From contig CM041297.1 of assembly GCA_023052935.1 (NCBI GenBank), positions 91,357,521-91,421,520 on the forward strand: a stretch of DNA of 64,000 nucleotides, read 5' to 3'. Origin of the DNA: Piezodorus guildinii (taxonomy: Eukaryota; Arthropoda; Insecta; Hemiptera; Pentatomidae). The first letter of the stretch is position 1. Each line of letters starts with the position of its first letter. Below are positions 22,076 through 33,899 of this stretch, piece after piece. The notes beneath the pieces were generated by a model. The model saw nothing but the letters and a program-made list of their open reading frames with translations, had not been told where the DNA came from and searched no databases. The position numbers and the translations under genes are program-made.

Positions 22076-22265
22076 AAGTTCTATAAAATTTGTTATGCTT
22101 ATCATCATCAGATTATGTATCGTATTATCATTATTTATATCTATAATATTTAAGTATGTTGGTATATATTTTCTGTTTTATTTCAAATGTTATCATTGTC
22201 ACTACATTCAAAAGAAAATTTTCATTATCATATTGATATGTATTTCTTTTGTTCTGATGTTTGTA

Positions 22266-22305
22266 GCCCTGATGATGGCTCACAAGCTTGGGCCGAAACG
22301 TTGGC
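22266..22305 (+). ncRNA. Hammerhead-ribozyme-like motif 1
   Basis: GCC, CTGATGA, one extra T, stem II GGCTC/GGGCC (one U-G pair) with an 8-nt loop, GAAA, CGTT, GGC. This supplies the hammerhead core residues (CUGANGA, GAAA, UH), a 3-bp stem I (GCC/GGC) and a self-complementary AACGTT that could form stem III only between two copies. The extra T before stem II departs from the canonical core, so cleavage activity is uncertain. Confidence 0.5.
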
Positions 22306-22388
22306 AAAATTAAAAACCTTTCAAAAGATGACTGATTCCTGACTATTCCACCTATAATAGTTTCTACAGTCAACTTTACATCCTCAAT

Positions 22389-23140
22389 ATGAAGTATATA
22401 GTAAGGGAAAGTAAAGTATTGCGATCTTGAAAATTTTCGAATTCCAGTTTTTAATAGAAATATACGTTTTAGGGCGGCCCCCCTGCGTTCAAATAACTAA
22501 GTCTTACAAAAATGTTTATGAGTGGTAAGTCTAGCAAGAAAACTATAAGTCGTACGAAACTAAAATTTCATATTTAAGATAAATATATGCTCGCGATGTA
22601 CTACTTCTTACTATGCATTTTCCATCTTTTTTAATATTATCTCGAAAACGACTCTAACGATTTTGATTAAACTCGCTATATCCATTTAAAATTTAAGGGG
22701 CTTTAATATTATGTTGATTGAAATAGTCTGGAAGGGCTTAAATGCCAATATTTTAAATTTTCTTCCTCAGAAGTATCTTTAATTTGGTAGATTTGAAAAA
22801 AAAAATAACCATTTAATCTTGTTTAAATGTAATTTTAGGTTGTTCGACATAAGAACAGTAACATATATGTATAATATACCGTTGAAAATCTAAAGATATT
22901 GGAAAAAATATAATCTAATATAAAATGTTGTAATAGGTAATGTAAAGTGATGACAACGGCTTGAACTTATTACTGACTATTATACGTAACGATTTATATT
23001 TGTTATATTATTAAGTTTAAATCCTATGTTTTTAACAAAACTAAATAAACTTTTTACATAAAATAGCTCATAACCTTTTTTTAACTTAAAGTTTATTTAA
23101 TAGGTCCTTAATTGATTTGAATAACCGAGGTGAATAAAGG
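22389..23140 (-). repeat. MITE-A copy a4
   Basis: Minus-strand copy with 'gtattgcgatcttgaaaat', 'tcatatttaagataaatata', 'attttgattaaactcgcta', 'ataccgttgaaaatctaaag' and the terminal 'gaggtgaataaaggtcg'. The right-hand end (in family orientation) is trimmed by about 25 bp. Confidence 0.7.
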
Positions 23141-23800
23141 TCGTTGCCACAGCCTAATTTTTAAAAAATATAACTATCTCTATTCAGATCAAATAATTTT
23201 TTTTTATATTTCAGATAATTGAGGAAGAATTCCAAATGAGAATGCATCTGCTTATCTTCCTTGAGATCCTACAATTCCCTCTCCCCCTATTCACTTTTGG
23301 AACAGAAATCAATAATTCGTTTCCTTTCCTTGATCTACTTATAACAAGATATCCCGAAAGTTTCTTATTCACTAATTGGATCCGCAAACTGATCTATTTA
23401 TTTTACTAGAAACCCTTACCTTTATAAAAATAGAGATATTAATGCGTTACACTATTTTTTAGTGTTTTAAAATATTAAGTACTAAAAAGGAATACGATAA
23501 ATAAAATTTCATGTATTGCAATATTTGCTTTAAGCTACGGTTTTCCTCATTAGAGTAACCCTGCAATTGGTGCGTTTATTTCTACGCGTACCATCTTGCG
23601 ATACAATGCGTATTTTTATTACATAATATAAATTTTGTTACAGAAGATTAAGTTACAGAATATAAAAAATTGTATAATAATAACTGGTAAATAAAACTAA
23701 TAAATATAAACTGATAAGTCAATCATTTGTTATAACGAGTTAACAAAATAATACGCACTAATTGATTAAACAAAGAAACCAGCAACAAATAATAAATAAT
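23141..23800. other. AT-rich stretch, nothing identified
   Basis: No supported gene or repeat. Confidence 0.4.
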
Positions 23801-24300
23801 TCATTTGTTATAACTACTAATGTTAGCGAGGAGGCAAGATGCGTCATATGAAATAGTTTTGTATCCTTTAATAATTTTGATAGCTATCATTCTTTGTACA
23901 GATTCTAGTTTTTTCAAGTTCTTTTTGTGAGAAAGTCCTTTATGCCAAACTTCTATTGCGTATGCCATAGTTGGCTGAATAGCAGCTTTGTAAATTGACA
24001 ATACTTCTGAATTCAAACCCCAAGTTAGTGCTGCGGAGTTTGATAAGCCATGGACTATTTTTAACTGCCTATTTTTTAGATTATTAATATGTAGGTCCCA
24101 ATTTAGCTTTCTCTCCAATGTCAATCCCAAATATTTTATTTGATTAACTTGAATAATGGGTTTATTGTTTAATACAATATGTAGATCTGGTACTCGATGT
24201 TTTCTACTAATTTGTTAAAGCTAAAAAGCTTCAAGCTAATTTGTTTTGATTTTTTTTTCGTATCTTTAATAGTATTAAAATTAAGTTTTACATTGCGTTA
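23801..24300 (-). pseudogene. R1/I-type LINE reverse transcriptase fragment (C-terminal side)
   Basis: The minus strand encodes the RT motif-7 to thumb region: YLGLTL-like start (GLTLERKLNWDLHINNL), IYKAAIQPTMAYAIEVWHKG, then LESVQRMIAIKIIKGYKTISYDA. The K/R-GY-TISY-A phrase is typical of R1/I-group LINEs. Upstream frames to about 24300 are decayed with stops. The palm with the catalytic Asp motif is missing, and no 3' end was found, so this is an internal relic. Confidence 0.6.
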
Positions 24301-24941
24301 ATTACTGTGTCCCATTTTTTTATGTTCCTTATTGGAATATGGCTTTTAAGTTAAGTTGGAGAGAGATAGGGACGGCACATTTGAGGATATTTTCATTGAT
24401 ACATTTGTCATATTGCCAATTCATAGTCAGTGTGATTTTTTAAATATGGATTATTTGACACTTTTTTGGGTGCGTGTTTATTATTTAGAAAATGTATTTA
24501 ATTACCATGTAACGAATTACATTCAAGTAATATAACAATAGGAATTATTGTCTACAACGATCGTATACGTCAATTTTTTTGTGTTTTAATTTTTATTTTT
24601 TACTTGTTATTATATTCGACGACTTAGCTTGTGAGATAATATTTTTTTGTAAAAGGTCTGGTTTTCAAGCATTATATTACTACTACATTACGGACCCGAA
24701 GCGTAATGTAGATACATGATAAGCTGATTCGGAAGATACAAATAATCTGAACAAAGACTTTTCATTTAGATGATTTGAGGAAAAAATTATATTTATAAAA
24801 TTCATATTAGCACTAAAACGAGAAACCGTTGATTTTTTCAAAAAAATAAAAAAAAATAAATGGTACACAGAGGAAAACATTTCAGCATTTAAGGTTTGTC
24901 TGACTATTTCATGTTCATCTGTTATTTTATAAATTACAGTA
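24301..24941. other. AT-rich stretch, nothing identified
   Basis: No supported gene; a short minus-strand frame near 24683-24880 has no motif. Confidence 0.4.
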
Positions 24942-25546
24942 TTTTTTTTAACATTTTGATATTTACAACTGTTTTATATACATAAAGTAAATGTGATGAA
25001 CATAATAAAATGACATGAAATACATCTAGAGACACTACCCATTGGCAGCGCTTTAAAAATATTCTAAACTGGAAGTTCCGATGCTATCTTTTTTCAGACG
25101 TCTCTGAGGATTATTAGGAATCGAAGAAGAATAGAAACTAGTGGGTTAGATTGGGAATCGAGTTTTTAATGGAATGATTGATACTTGATTCGGGATAATT
25201 CAGCAACTTATGAAACATTAAGGTCTTTATGGATGATCTTATTCGTGACAAAGTAAGGAGCTTTAAGGATTTTACGAAGGATTTTGGATTGTAAGGATTG
25301 GATACAAGAATAATTTGATGGTTTAGTGGAGCCCCATAGCCCTATTCCTTAAGTTCATATCGGTCTTATGATGGACATGTAAATAAGTTAGACGTTTGTC
25401 AAGGTGGAGCCCTAGGCATCGAATCTGTTCAACAGGAGCTAGTGGAGTGTCATTAAAGGATACTGTAGGGCAGGAAGTCATTGGTTTACGAAGAAGGTTA
25501 AGGGTTATTTGGCGGGATTTGTTAGAATTAATATATATTTTTTTCA
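24942..25546 (-). mobile_element. Jockey J2 fragment d, ORF2 C-terminus plus 3' UTR
   Basis: Minus-strand copy starting at a T-run (the A tail) near 24942, with 3' UTR 'acagttgtaaatatc' and 'tgccaatgggtagtg', then a decayed ORF2 C-terminus up to the region encoding NKSRQITLNLLRKP and IRCLGLHLDKRLT (RT motifs 6-7). Stops and indels are frequent. The junction with the next copy at about 25546 lies in an A/T run. Confidence 0.75.
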
Positions 25547-26375
25547 AACATATTTATTGATATTAACAACTTTATTAAGAGATAACTTAAGTAGTAGTAA
25601 CACTACCCACTCTTAGTACTCTAATAAGAATTCATAATCAGAAGCTTCCGTTGCCCATCCTTTCCTCAAACGGCTCGGAGAATGATGAGGAATCGAAAAG
25701 GATGCTAGAGTAGAAACTGTTAGGTTAGGTGAGAATGGAGTTTTTCATGGAAGGATTAACACCTGTTCAGAGCCAATTGAGTAATTTATGGAACATTAAT
25801 GTATTTATGGCTGGGTTTATTCCTGATAAAACAAGAAGCATCCAGGATTTTACGAAGGATTTTGGATTGTAAGGATTGGATATCAGAGGAATTCGATGGT
25901 TTAGTAGAGCCCCATAGCTCTACTCCGTAAGTCCAGATTGCTCTTATGGATAGTCTTTTAAGTTAAGGGTAAGCAGTCTCTTGTTGCTTTAATCATTGTA
26001 TGAGGATTCCAAACTAGACGTTTGTCAAAATGGAGTCGTAGGTATCGGATTTGTTCAACAGGAACTAGTTAAGCCATAGGAAGTTAGAAGTTTACGACGA
26101 AGGGTTAAGGTTATTATTTGATGGTATTTATTTATATTTTCCAGTTCTGACACTATATTTCTAGGTCTTTGATGTGGACTTGAAGGGTATTGGAGGCTAA
26201 AAATGAGTCATTATGAACTGATAACAGGTATGTTCCATCAGCAAAGATAGAAAGGAAATTGTAAGGATGGGTTGGGATATCAACTATATAGACTGTGTAA
26301 AGAATGGGTCCCTGGATACTGCCTTGAGAAACACCATTACAATAATTAAACTCTTGTTCAATGTACACTGAAATA
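25547..26375 (-). mobile_element. Jockey J2 fragment e, RT palm to 3' UTR
   Basis: A second minus-strand copy directly upstream of fragment d. It reaches further into the RT: GVSQGSIQGPILYTVYIVDIP and FADG in place of the catalytic FADD/YADD, so the active site is lost. The C-terminal part is homologous to fragment d and to 7592-8267. The head-to-tail arrangement could be two independent truncated insertions or a tandem duplication; the differences between copies suggest two events. Confidence 0.75.
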
Positions 26376-28639
26376 GTGAATCTAGCTAAAATTGTTTATT
26401 AAAAAAACAAACAATTTTAAAAATATTAATATTGCTGTTTGTTAATTAATACCATTCATCACAAATAACTTAAAATAATATTTAATTGATGTATATATTA
26501 CATTATTGATAATATTTTTTAAAGTATTTGAAGCAAATAATGTATGTTCAGTAGACTTTATAAAATGTTGGAATAATATCAGTAATGGTATATACCGGTG
26601 CCAGCAGGTGAATCCTACATTCATTTATCTGGAAGTAATGCCTTTATGAATTAATTGCAGCACATATGCAATTTAGATTTAGGAAGTGTTTAACTGAATT
26701 ATTCAAATTCGATAAAATTTTATCCTGCTGCTTTGGTCGGTTTCCTCTGGCGGAAAATGTAGCTTCCGAGTAATTATTATAGCGAATTACCGCCGGAAAC
26801 ATTAATGTTCAAATGGTGTTTTAAAAATTATCATTTCTCTCAGGCACGGTCCGACACGTATTATATGCAATAAAACCAGCCTGTTTCACTCCACGTTTGC
26901 TCGATTTCGGTAGCATTTGTGGAAAAATGTCTGCAGCAATCAGCTTTTTTTTTTTTTTTTTTCTTTTTTTTCATGTGATGAGAGTATAAATATTCCTGCA
27001 ATTAGTAGTTTTTATTATTTTCGTTTAATGAGTTGTTTAAGATTTTGTTTTTCTAACTTGAAAAACGTCAAATCTTTGTAATTCGTTTATGAATCATGAC
27101 TGTGGGGCTCAAGTAGATAAATCAGAAGTATTTTTCTGACAAGTTACAATTTAAAAACTTTTCCCTTACTAAAAAAAAAATACTTAATAAAAATAAGAGA
27201 AACAGAGTGCTCATTTTATTTTCACTTTTGGACGGTGCTTTCTGCTAAGGCAGCATCGCTGTACACACTGAAATTTGGTTAACCGCCTGTGTCCGGAAAT
27301 ATGAAATGTTTAAATGACGAAAATTATATTTTTTCTCTTCCATTTTGAGCTAGCAAAATACCACTTAAATATAACGAATCTCGGCAAAAAACAGATATAT
27401 TTTTTTTTCGAATATTTAAACATTATTGACCTAGTGAACTTGATTTTATAAAGACAGCGAGGATTAAATTGAAATGTTTGAAAAACGGTTCGAACTTATT
27501 TTACAACCCAATGCAATGGTTTCAAAAATAAATTAATAATTTTGTATTTATTTTATCTATCGTTATATTAATCATTATACAGAATTTAGATTTGTTCCTT
27601 CCTACCTATCACAACTATATTTGCGCGTGCGTAGTAAAAGTTTAGGATGAAAAAGCTGCACTTCATTTGCGCAAGCGTATTGGGAATTCAGTGAGAATGA
27701 GTGAATTTTACTATTGAAAAAATAAACTATTCCAGTTAAGTTATAATTTTTTTATGAGAAATAATTTATGAAACAAAATTGTGCTAAAGGCTTTCAGCGG
27801 AATATAAGATTTTTTAAAAATCTACCCTAATGTTTTTTTTTTAAGCCAAATGTATTTAATAAATATGAATCATTGATGTTAATAGGGCTGAACGTTGAAG
27901 TAATAATGATAAATAATAATGCAATTAATAATGAACTTTTCAATACCTCTCATTGTGAAAAATTTTTAAAAAACATTTTGTGAATCATATAATTTTTCTT
28001 AAAAAGTAATATGTTTTCGACAGTTTCACAATTAAAAAAAAAGTTATTATAGTTTACCATTTCTATTGGTATACTTAAAATTTTGATCTGATTTATCATG
28101 TTTTTTCTATAAGCAAATCTTTAGTATTTTCTTTCAGGGACGATCTGTCTCTGAGGACATTTGGTGGGATGACATAAGAACTGCATTCAGACATTGGTTC
28201 TTTTATTGAGTTGTTGTCGCGGAGTGTCTTTTTATTTACAGTCTTGTTTTCATGGCTTGGAGAATAAAAGAAATCGTGTCTGGGTTTGTTCGTGGGAGCA
28301 AGGTTGCCTGCAAATAGGCTAATGGATAGGATATGCAGGATCAAATTCTATTTGTATCATTCAAGTTTTTTTGTGTTGTGTTGATGTGAAAATGATTAGC
28401 GAGATATTCAAACATTATTATCTATTTATGATTAGACCGATTACGATATAAGTTATGAAGGTAAAATAATTTTTATTCAGGGACATTTCGTCCCCTAAGA
28501 ATAATATGCCGTGAACTTCAAGTGCAATTGGTTTAATAATTATTTAGTAAAGTAAATTATATGAGGTCGATATGAACAAAAAGTACAAAAATCAAAACAA
28601 TACAGATAACATCAAATGAGTTTAGTTAAGGATTATCAA
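26376..28639. other. AT-rich spacer with one GC-richer block
   Basis: No gene supported. 26695-26945 is GC-richer ('tttcctctggcggaaaatgt', 'ccagcctgtttcactccacg') and could be a conserved non-coding element. A minus-strand frame at 28096-28344 (82 codons) has no recognisable motif. Near 27620-27690 two 'tttgcgc' phrases recur. Confidence 0.35.
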
Positions 28640-29060
28640 AGTCTAGATTTATCTCATATGTGAGGAAGATTGATTTTCGGAGAGAGATGTGTAAAGATTT
28701 CCAATGTACAGTAGCACGGATGATGAAGGACACCTCATAGGGTACTGTTCTATTAGAGAGTAGCTATACATCCATGGTTTGAGATATTTAGGGTGTGCAA
28801 TATGGAAGAATGTGAAGTGAGGACGTCAAAGATAAAGGAAGGTTTTCTGGTTCGCAAGGATTGGAATATGAAGATGCCAAGTAGGCAATTTCTTCGGGAT
28901 TCGGGATAGAGCCACCTTTGACCAGAATACTAGTGATAGACGTGTGACTGTCTAAAGAGGCCGTACATAAATCTTATGAGTCTATTCATTATTCTTTTTA
29001 GCCTCATCCCGTTTTTGCCACTGAGTCCCCCATAGTAATTTTCCTTCTCCTGTTATATTG
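28640..29060 (-). pseudogene. CR1-like LINE C-terminal relic
   Basis: On the minus strand one frame reads NRLIRFMYGLFRQSHVS, resembling the C-terminal region after the RT in CR1/Daphne-type LINEs (N-x2-R-x-I/L-x-x-HVT). Further frames have stops. Too decayed for a firm clade call, and no ends were found. Confidence 0.35.
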
Positions 29061-29374
29061 CGATATAGGTTTATTTGGAAATATTTCTCCCCTTTTTTGT
29101 TTATTTAATATTTTCTTCAAGATTGATCAGTGTATTAATAGTTGATTTAATAGCGAAGTTGAGCAGCGGAAACAAATTCGGGATTTCACTCCCTTTGTGA
29201 ATAGTTTTTTTTCCTAGCTGAAGTTAAAAATCGTAAATAAAGTGATGTATTATGATTTTATTTTCTTATCCCCAATTCACAAAAAATGATTTACAAACAA
29301 TTTGTTTATGTAAGCGTCTTGTACCTGTAAATATTTTACATTTTGTGAGCAAGTTATGATATCAATTTGAGTGT
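29061..29374. other. AT-rich spacer
   Basis: Nothing recognised. Confidence 0.4.
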
Positions 29375-29640
29375 AATTGGAGTTCTAGCATTGGCTAGAT
29401 TCTCTACTCACGTGCTGTATGCTTGAGAATTGTAAATAGGTATGAGTGGCTTTTGTATATATTATTATTGATTCTGTTTTGTATATATATATTGTATTAT
29501 TATTTTATAAATTTATTGTTTTGTATAGATTGTGTGAATGTAGTTTGAAGGTTGTACTTTATCACTACTAAAATTTTCCTAAATTGAACTGATTGTAATA
29601 TTACTCAATGAAAAATTGTTTTCTATTTAAAAAAAAAAAA
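29375..29640 (+). mobile_element. Jockey J1 3'-UTR-only insertion
   Basis: Almost the complete 3' UTR of the J1 element (from 'attggagttctagcattggc' to the A tail) with few differences from 5536-5794, flanked by an 8-bp duplication 'ttgagtgt' (29367-29374, 29641-29648). Truncated during reverse transcription just after the UTR. Confidence 0.85.
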
Positions 29641-29648
29641 TTGAGTGT

Positions 29649-31075
29649 TGTCTACATTAATAATAGTTCAATGAGTTTGAACAGTGGGTTAGATAAGCAT
29701 TTTAACGAATATATTAAAGAAATTTAATAAGGCGTTTTTTAATGAAATTGTTTGTAGTTTTTTTTTCAGTGAGGTCGACCGTTTCTTCTTTCTGAGCGTA
29801 GTGTTTTGGAATCGCTTTAGACGTTTATCTTGTATATTGTATCTTTAGCTAGGTGGGTAAACTGTTGTGCGCCGTTCATGAGTGCAAGACGAAATAGGTT
29901 TTTGTATACTAAGGGTTTTAGTGTTAGTGACAGAGCTGGAGAAATTAAAAGGTGATGAAGACTGTAGGATTTGGTGCTTACTATCTTTGTTTTACTGCTT
30001 GATAGACATGAGCAGAGAACTCCATATGCCAATCTATCTTGATGTTGAGATAGACAATGAAGTAAGAGGGTCGCTGAGCTCCCAAAATGTTTAGTAGTCC
30101 TTTTCCTTTATTCCAATTTTATTATTTTAATTTTGTTGTATGTATGATTTATTCGAATATATAATTTTTTTTTTTAATAAACCGAAGAACAATAAACAGC
30201 TACTATTATTTTTTTTTTAAATTGATGCAGGTTTATTAGAAGTATTATTAAACAATAAAAATCCTAATTTTTAAAACTCAGGGTTAGGTGGCTCTAACTG
30301 AAGTTTAAACTGGTTTGTTTTTCTAAATTTAGTTGTAATATTTTTCTTTTTTAGACGTTTGTGCCGTCCAGTTTATTAATGAATTTCACGCTCTAGCTTC
30401 TTCTTTTTATATGATTGTTTTAATAAAACTTTTTTTTGTACAGTATCCAATTTGCATTAGATTAGAGGTATTTTATTAATTAATCCTCGGATAAACTGCA
30501 GCAGCGGAGGAGAAAATCATTAAGAGGATATAAATAAATTACAGGGGCAAAGAGAAACAAAAGAATTCATTTGTAGGACAAAAGGCTTTGAAAATCTAAA
30601 AAAAAAAACTCGGGACTCAGCTGAATAACAGATATGGCGATATGAAAGACAGAAAAACAAAAGCTCAATTGGTTGAGCTCTAGAGCCCTCATTTTCTTCC
30701 TCATTGATCCGATAAACTTCACTAGATATTTCATTTCACATTACTGTTTATACATTATAACACCACATAAAAGTAAATCAGTAAATATCATCATCAGGAA
30801 GGGCCTTATGCAATAAAAACATGCTAATAAATGCTCATGGCTTTTACTTACATTATGGGCGATTGAAATCTTACTATAAATTACTTTAGGAAAGACCATA
30901 TAACAACTTAGATCTTGTTACATTATCTGGAACTAATAATCCTCAAATCCTAAGAATAATTGGAAAAGAAGTCAGTGCAAGATAGAGCGGAAGAATAACG
31001 GAATAGCCTATTGAACTAAAAATTAGTACGATATTACGTATTATTATGCAAAAAATCTGGTGCGGGCAACACACG
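29649..31075. other. AT-rich spacer
   Basis: No gene supported. The minus-strand frame at 29817-30032 carries a vaguely RT-thumb-like phrase (MAYGVLCSC, then a downstream LFRLAL), possibly a LINE relic, but this is too weak to call. Confidence 0.35.
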
Positions 31076-31963
31076 ACTTTCACTTACCTAAATTTTTAAA
31101 ATCAATGAAAGAATTTTCAAATACAGTTAAAAAATACGCGAAATTATTAAGGAATTAATCAAATTAAATTTCTATAGAAACATGTGTTTTATTAAAAAAT
31201 CAATTATATTATTATCTTAAATAATCAGTAAGCTTTATATTCTTTTCATCACTGTCCAATAACTTTTAAAAGCTTGTGTATGAGATGATAATTTTTCTAA
31301 AATCTTTAGCTTTCCAACGGTATATCATACATGTATATTACTGCTCTTATGTTCAAAAACAAAAAATTGCATTAAAAAAATATTTTTTCTGTTTTCTCCT
31401 TTAGTTGGGTATCGAATTTATTCAATTTATATATTTACCAGTTTTTTATCAGCGTTAACAAGATAATCTAGTTATTATTATTGAATCTACAAAATTAAAG
31501 GTACTTTAGGGGAAGAAAATTTAAAATATCGGCATTTAAGCCCTGTCAGACCATTTTTATCTAAATAAAACCTACATGATATTAAAGCCCATTAAATTTT
31601 ACATCAATATAGCGAGTTTAATCAAAATCGTCGGAACCGTTTTTGAGAAAATCGAAAAAAAGTGCAAAATGCATAGTATAAAGTGCCTCTTCTGGTAGGC
31701 TCATTTTGATGAAAAAAGTTTTGTCACGTTTCGGGCGTATAGTTGTCTTAAATATGAAATTTCAGTTTCATAGGACTTACCGTTTCCGCCCGGGAGTTAC
31801 CACAGACACACACACACACAGACACACACACACAGAGACCTTTTTGCGGGACTTGGTTATTTGGACTCAGGGGTCCCTAAAACGTGTATTTCCGTTGAAA
31901 ACTGGAATTCGAAAATTTTCACGATCGCAATACTTCCCCTTACTATATAAAGTAAGTGAAAGT
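31076..31963 (+). repeat. MITE-A copy a5, best full-length example
   Basis: 888 bp bounded by exact 12-bp terminal inverted repeats: ACTTTCACTTAC at 31076-31087 and GTAAGTGAAAGT at 31952-31963. Interior landmarks, in order: 'ctttccaacggtatatca', 'taagccctgtcagaccattt', 'tcaaaatcgtcggaaccg', 'gcaaaatgcatagtataaag', 'taccgtttccgcccgggag', an interrupted (CA)n tract at about 31800-31835, and 'ggggtccctaaaacgtgta'. No transposase, so non-autonomous. The target duplication is not clear. Confidence 0.8.
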
Positions 31964-32489
31964 AATAAAAAATTAATATTATTATAATAACACAAAAAAG
32001 TGTTATTATAATTAGCAACGGTAATTAATTTATTCAAATTAATTGATTTATTTCTTAAAATGTATTTATTTTTATTTTTAAAATCTCTATTAAAAATATG
32101 TTGATAGAAACTTGTCATCTTATGTTATGCAATAATAACACGGGTAAAGCGCAAGTAAAGATGGTAGGCGTAGAAATAAATGCAATTATAGACGGGTTAC
32201 TATAATGTGTAAAACCAGAACATTATTTGTAAGATTTAGGTATAAGGATGCATTAAATATCATAATTTATTTATTTATATTTAATTTTAATTATCATAGC
32301 TTTCATACTGTTGAATATCCAAAAATTTAGCAAGAAATATATCTAGCTAAACGTAATTTTTTTTTCATTATTTTTTTATCGAACGTGACTCCTCAAATTT
32401 TCTTTTTCAGATGAAGAACTAAAGTTTTATTTCGATTTAATTTGTTTTGTCCTGTAATAATTATACAGAAATATATTTTTTCTCAAAAA
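31964..32489. other. AT-rich spacer
   Basis: Nothing recognised. Confidence 0.4.
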
Positions 32490-32830
32490 GGGAGCGGCGT
32501 GGTCTAGTGGATAGAGCACTAGTCTGCTGTGGTCCGGGTCCTGGGTTCGAATCCCGAATGTGGCGGAATATTATTTATTCTGTTAATTCAGTCGGGGGGC
32601 GACCCTAGGGTATGGAGACCCTCCTGGGGCAGACCCAGCCTCTCTAAAGTGGGTACCCAAATTAATTGGGGAAAAACCTGGCGGCTGAGCGTGATTAAGG
32701 CCTAATCACCTCATTACATTGCCGTTGGCCTAAAAACAGTACGAATCTCTATATGTACTGAGCCCAAGACCCTTCATGGGTTGTAGTGGTACAGGTTTCA
32801 GGTTTTATATTTTTCCTCAATAAAATGCAA
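32490..32830 (+). mobile_element. tRNA-derived SINE family S1, full-length copy
   Basis: About 340 bp. The tRNA-like head begins 'gggagcggcgtggtctagtg', with box A 'tggtctagtggatagagc' and box B 'gggttcgaatcccg' spaced as in a pol III promoter. A GC-rich body follows ('ctagggtatggagaccctcc', 'gaaaaacctggcggctgag') and a tail phrase 'tgtactgagcccaagaccct' shared by three other copies in this window. The acceptor strand does not pair, so it is a SINE and not a tRNA gene. Confidence 0.85.
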
Positions 32831-32849
32831 CAGAATTTACTTCATTTTT

Positions 32850-33690
32850 ACTCTCACTTACCTAAATATGAAATATATAGTGGGAGAAAATATTATGATC
32901 ATGAAAATTTTGGATCCTCTGATTCCTAATAACTTGTCCTGAAAAGGTCTGCGTGTAGTAAGTCTAGCACGTAATCGGAAAGTTATTCTCAATTCTCATA
33001 GTGAAGAACAAATATACGCCCGAGATGATCCAGCAACTTTTTCCTCAAAATTGGCAAGCCAGAAGAGCCACCATTATACCATGCGTTTAGCACCTTTTTA
33101 CGATTTTCTCGAAAACGTCTCTAATGATTTTAATTAAACTCGCTATATGGATGTAAAATGTGATGAGTTTTACATAATGTATATTTCCATCGGAATGAAA
33201 TAGTCTAACCGAGCTTAAACGCCAATATTTTAAAATTTTCTTTGTTAAAAGTACCTTTAATTTTGTACATTTGAAAAAAAAAAACTGACCATTTCATCTT
33301 CTTAACATTGAAAAAAACAAACAGGTAAATAAATAAGTCAAACGAATTCGATATTCAACTAAAGGAGTGAAGAGCAATCATGTTTTTATAATGCAATTTT
33401 TGTATCAACAAGAGAACAGCAGTAGAGATGCATAGTATAACGTTGGAAAGCCAAAGATTTTAGAAAAATTAATAGTTAATTAATATTTTTAAAAAATACG
33501 AGTATATAGTTGCTAATGTTAAAAACAAATTTGTGAAAATTAATAGAGTGTGATGAATAGCAGATAAAACTAACTGCTTGTTGTAAATAATAATATAATA
33601 GATTATTCTTTAACCTATTTTCATCTGTATATTATCAAACTGCATTTAAAACATTTTTTCATTGATTTTAACAACGAGGGTACTTGAAAG
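32850..33690 (-). repeat. MITE-A copy a6
   Basis: Minus-strand copy 20 bp downstream of the SINE and 0.9 kb from copy a5, in the opposite orientation. Its terminal repeats are recognisable: 'actctcacttacc' at 32850 and 'ggtacttgaaagt' at 33679-33691. Interior blocks match a5 in reverse order. Confidence 0.75.
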
Positions 33691-33899
33691 TCGCTCCAGA
33701 TTTTCAATTGAGTAGTGAAGTGAATGGACTGCCTTTTACACAATCACTTTTTCATATGTAATCTAATAAATTTAGGTCATTAGATACTAGGTACTTGTTA
33801 GTAGTTGGTAAGAAAAATACGTAGTACCAATTTACATCATACTACTATTGCTAAATCACTAAGTATCTGGAACTTCCACTCGTATTCTATTTTCTGACA

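Larger units (their letters stand above)
21860..22335 (+). mobile_element. Hammerhead-like repeat element, interrupted by a Jockey tail
   Basis: The left piece 'tttatgcttggacatggctc' (21874-21893) and the right piece (about 22150-22335, with the hairpin at 22266-22305) also occur together, without interruption, on the minus strand of 52280-52390. The sequence between them here includes a minus-strand Jockey 3' UTR. The shared 3' flank 'ggcaaaattaaaaa' then 'gactgattcctga' supports common origin. No protein is encoded; the open frames here are incidental. Confidence 0.6.

Noticed and set aside
21962..22373. Overlapping short frames on both strands
   Set aside because: They cover a Jockey 3' UTR and the hammerhead-like element; hydrophobic composition comes from AT-rich DNA.
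32490..32565. tRNA gene (good box A and box B)
   Set aside because: The acceptor strands do not pair, and the same head begins another copy at 46647 with a common non-tRNA body, so it is a SINE.
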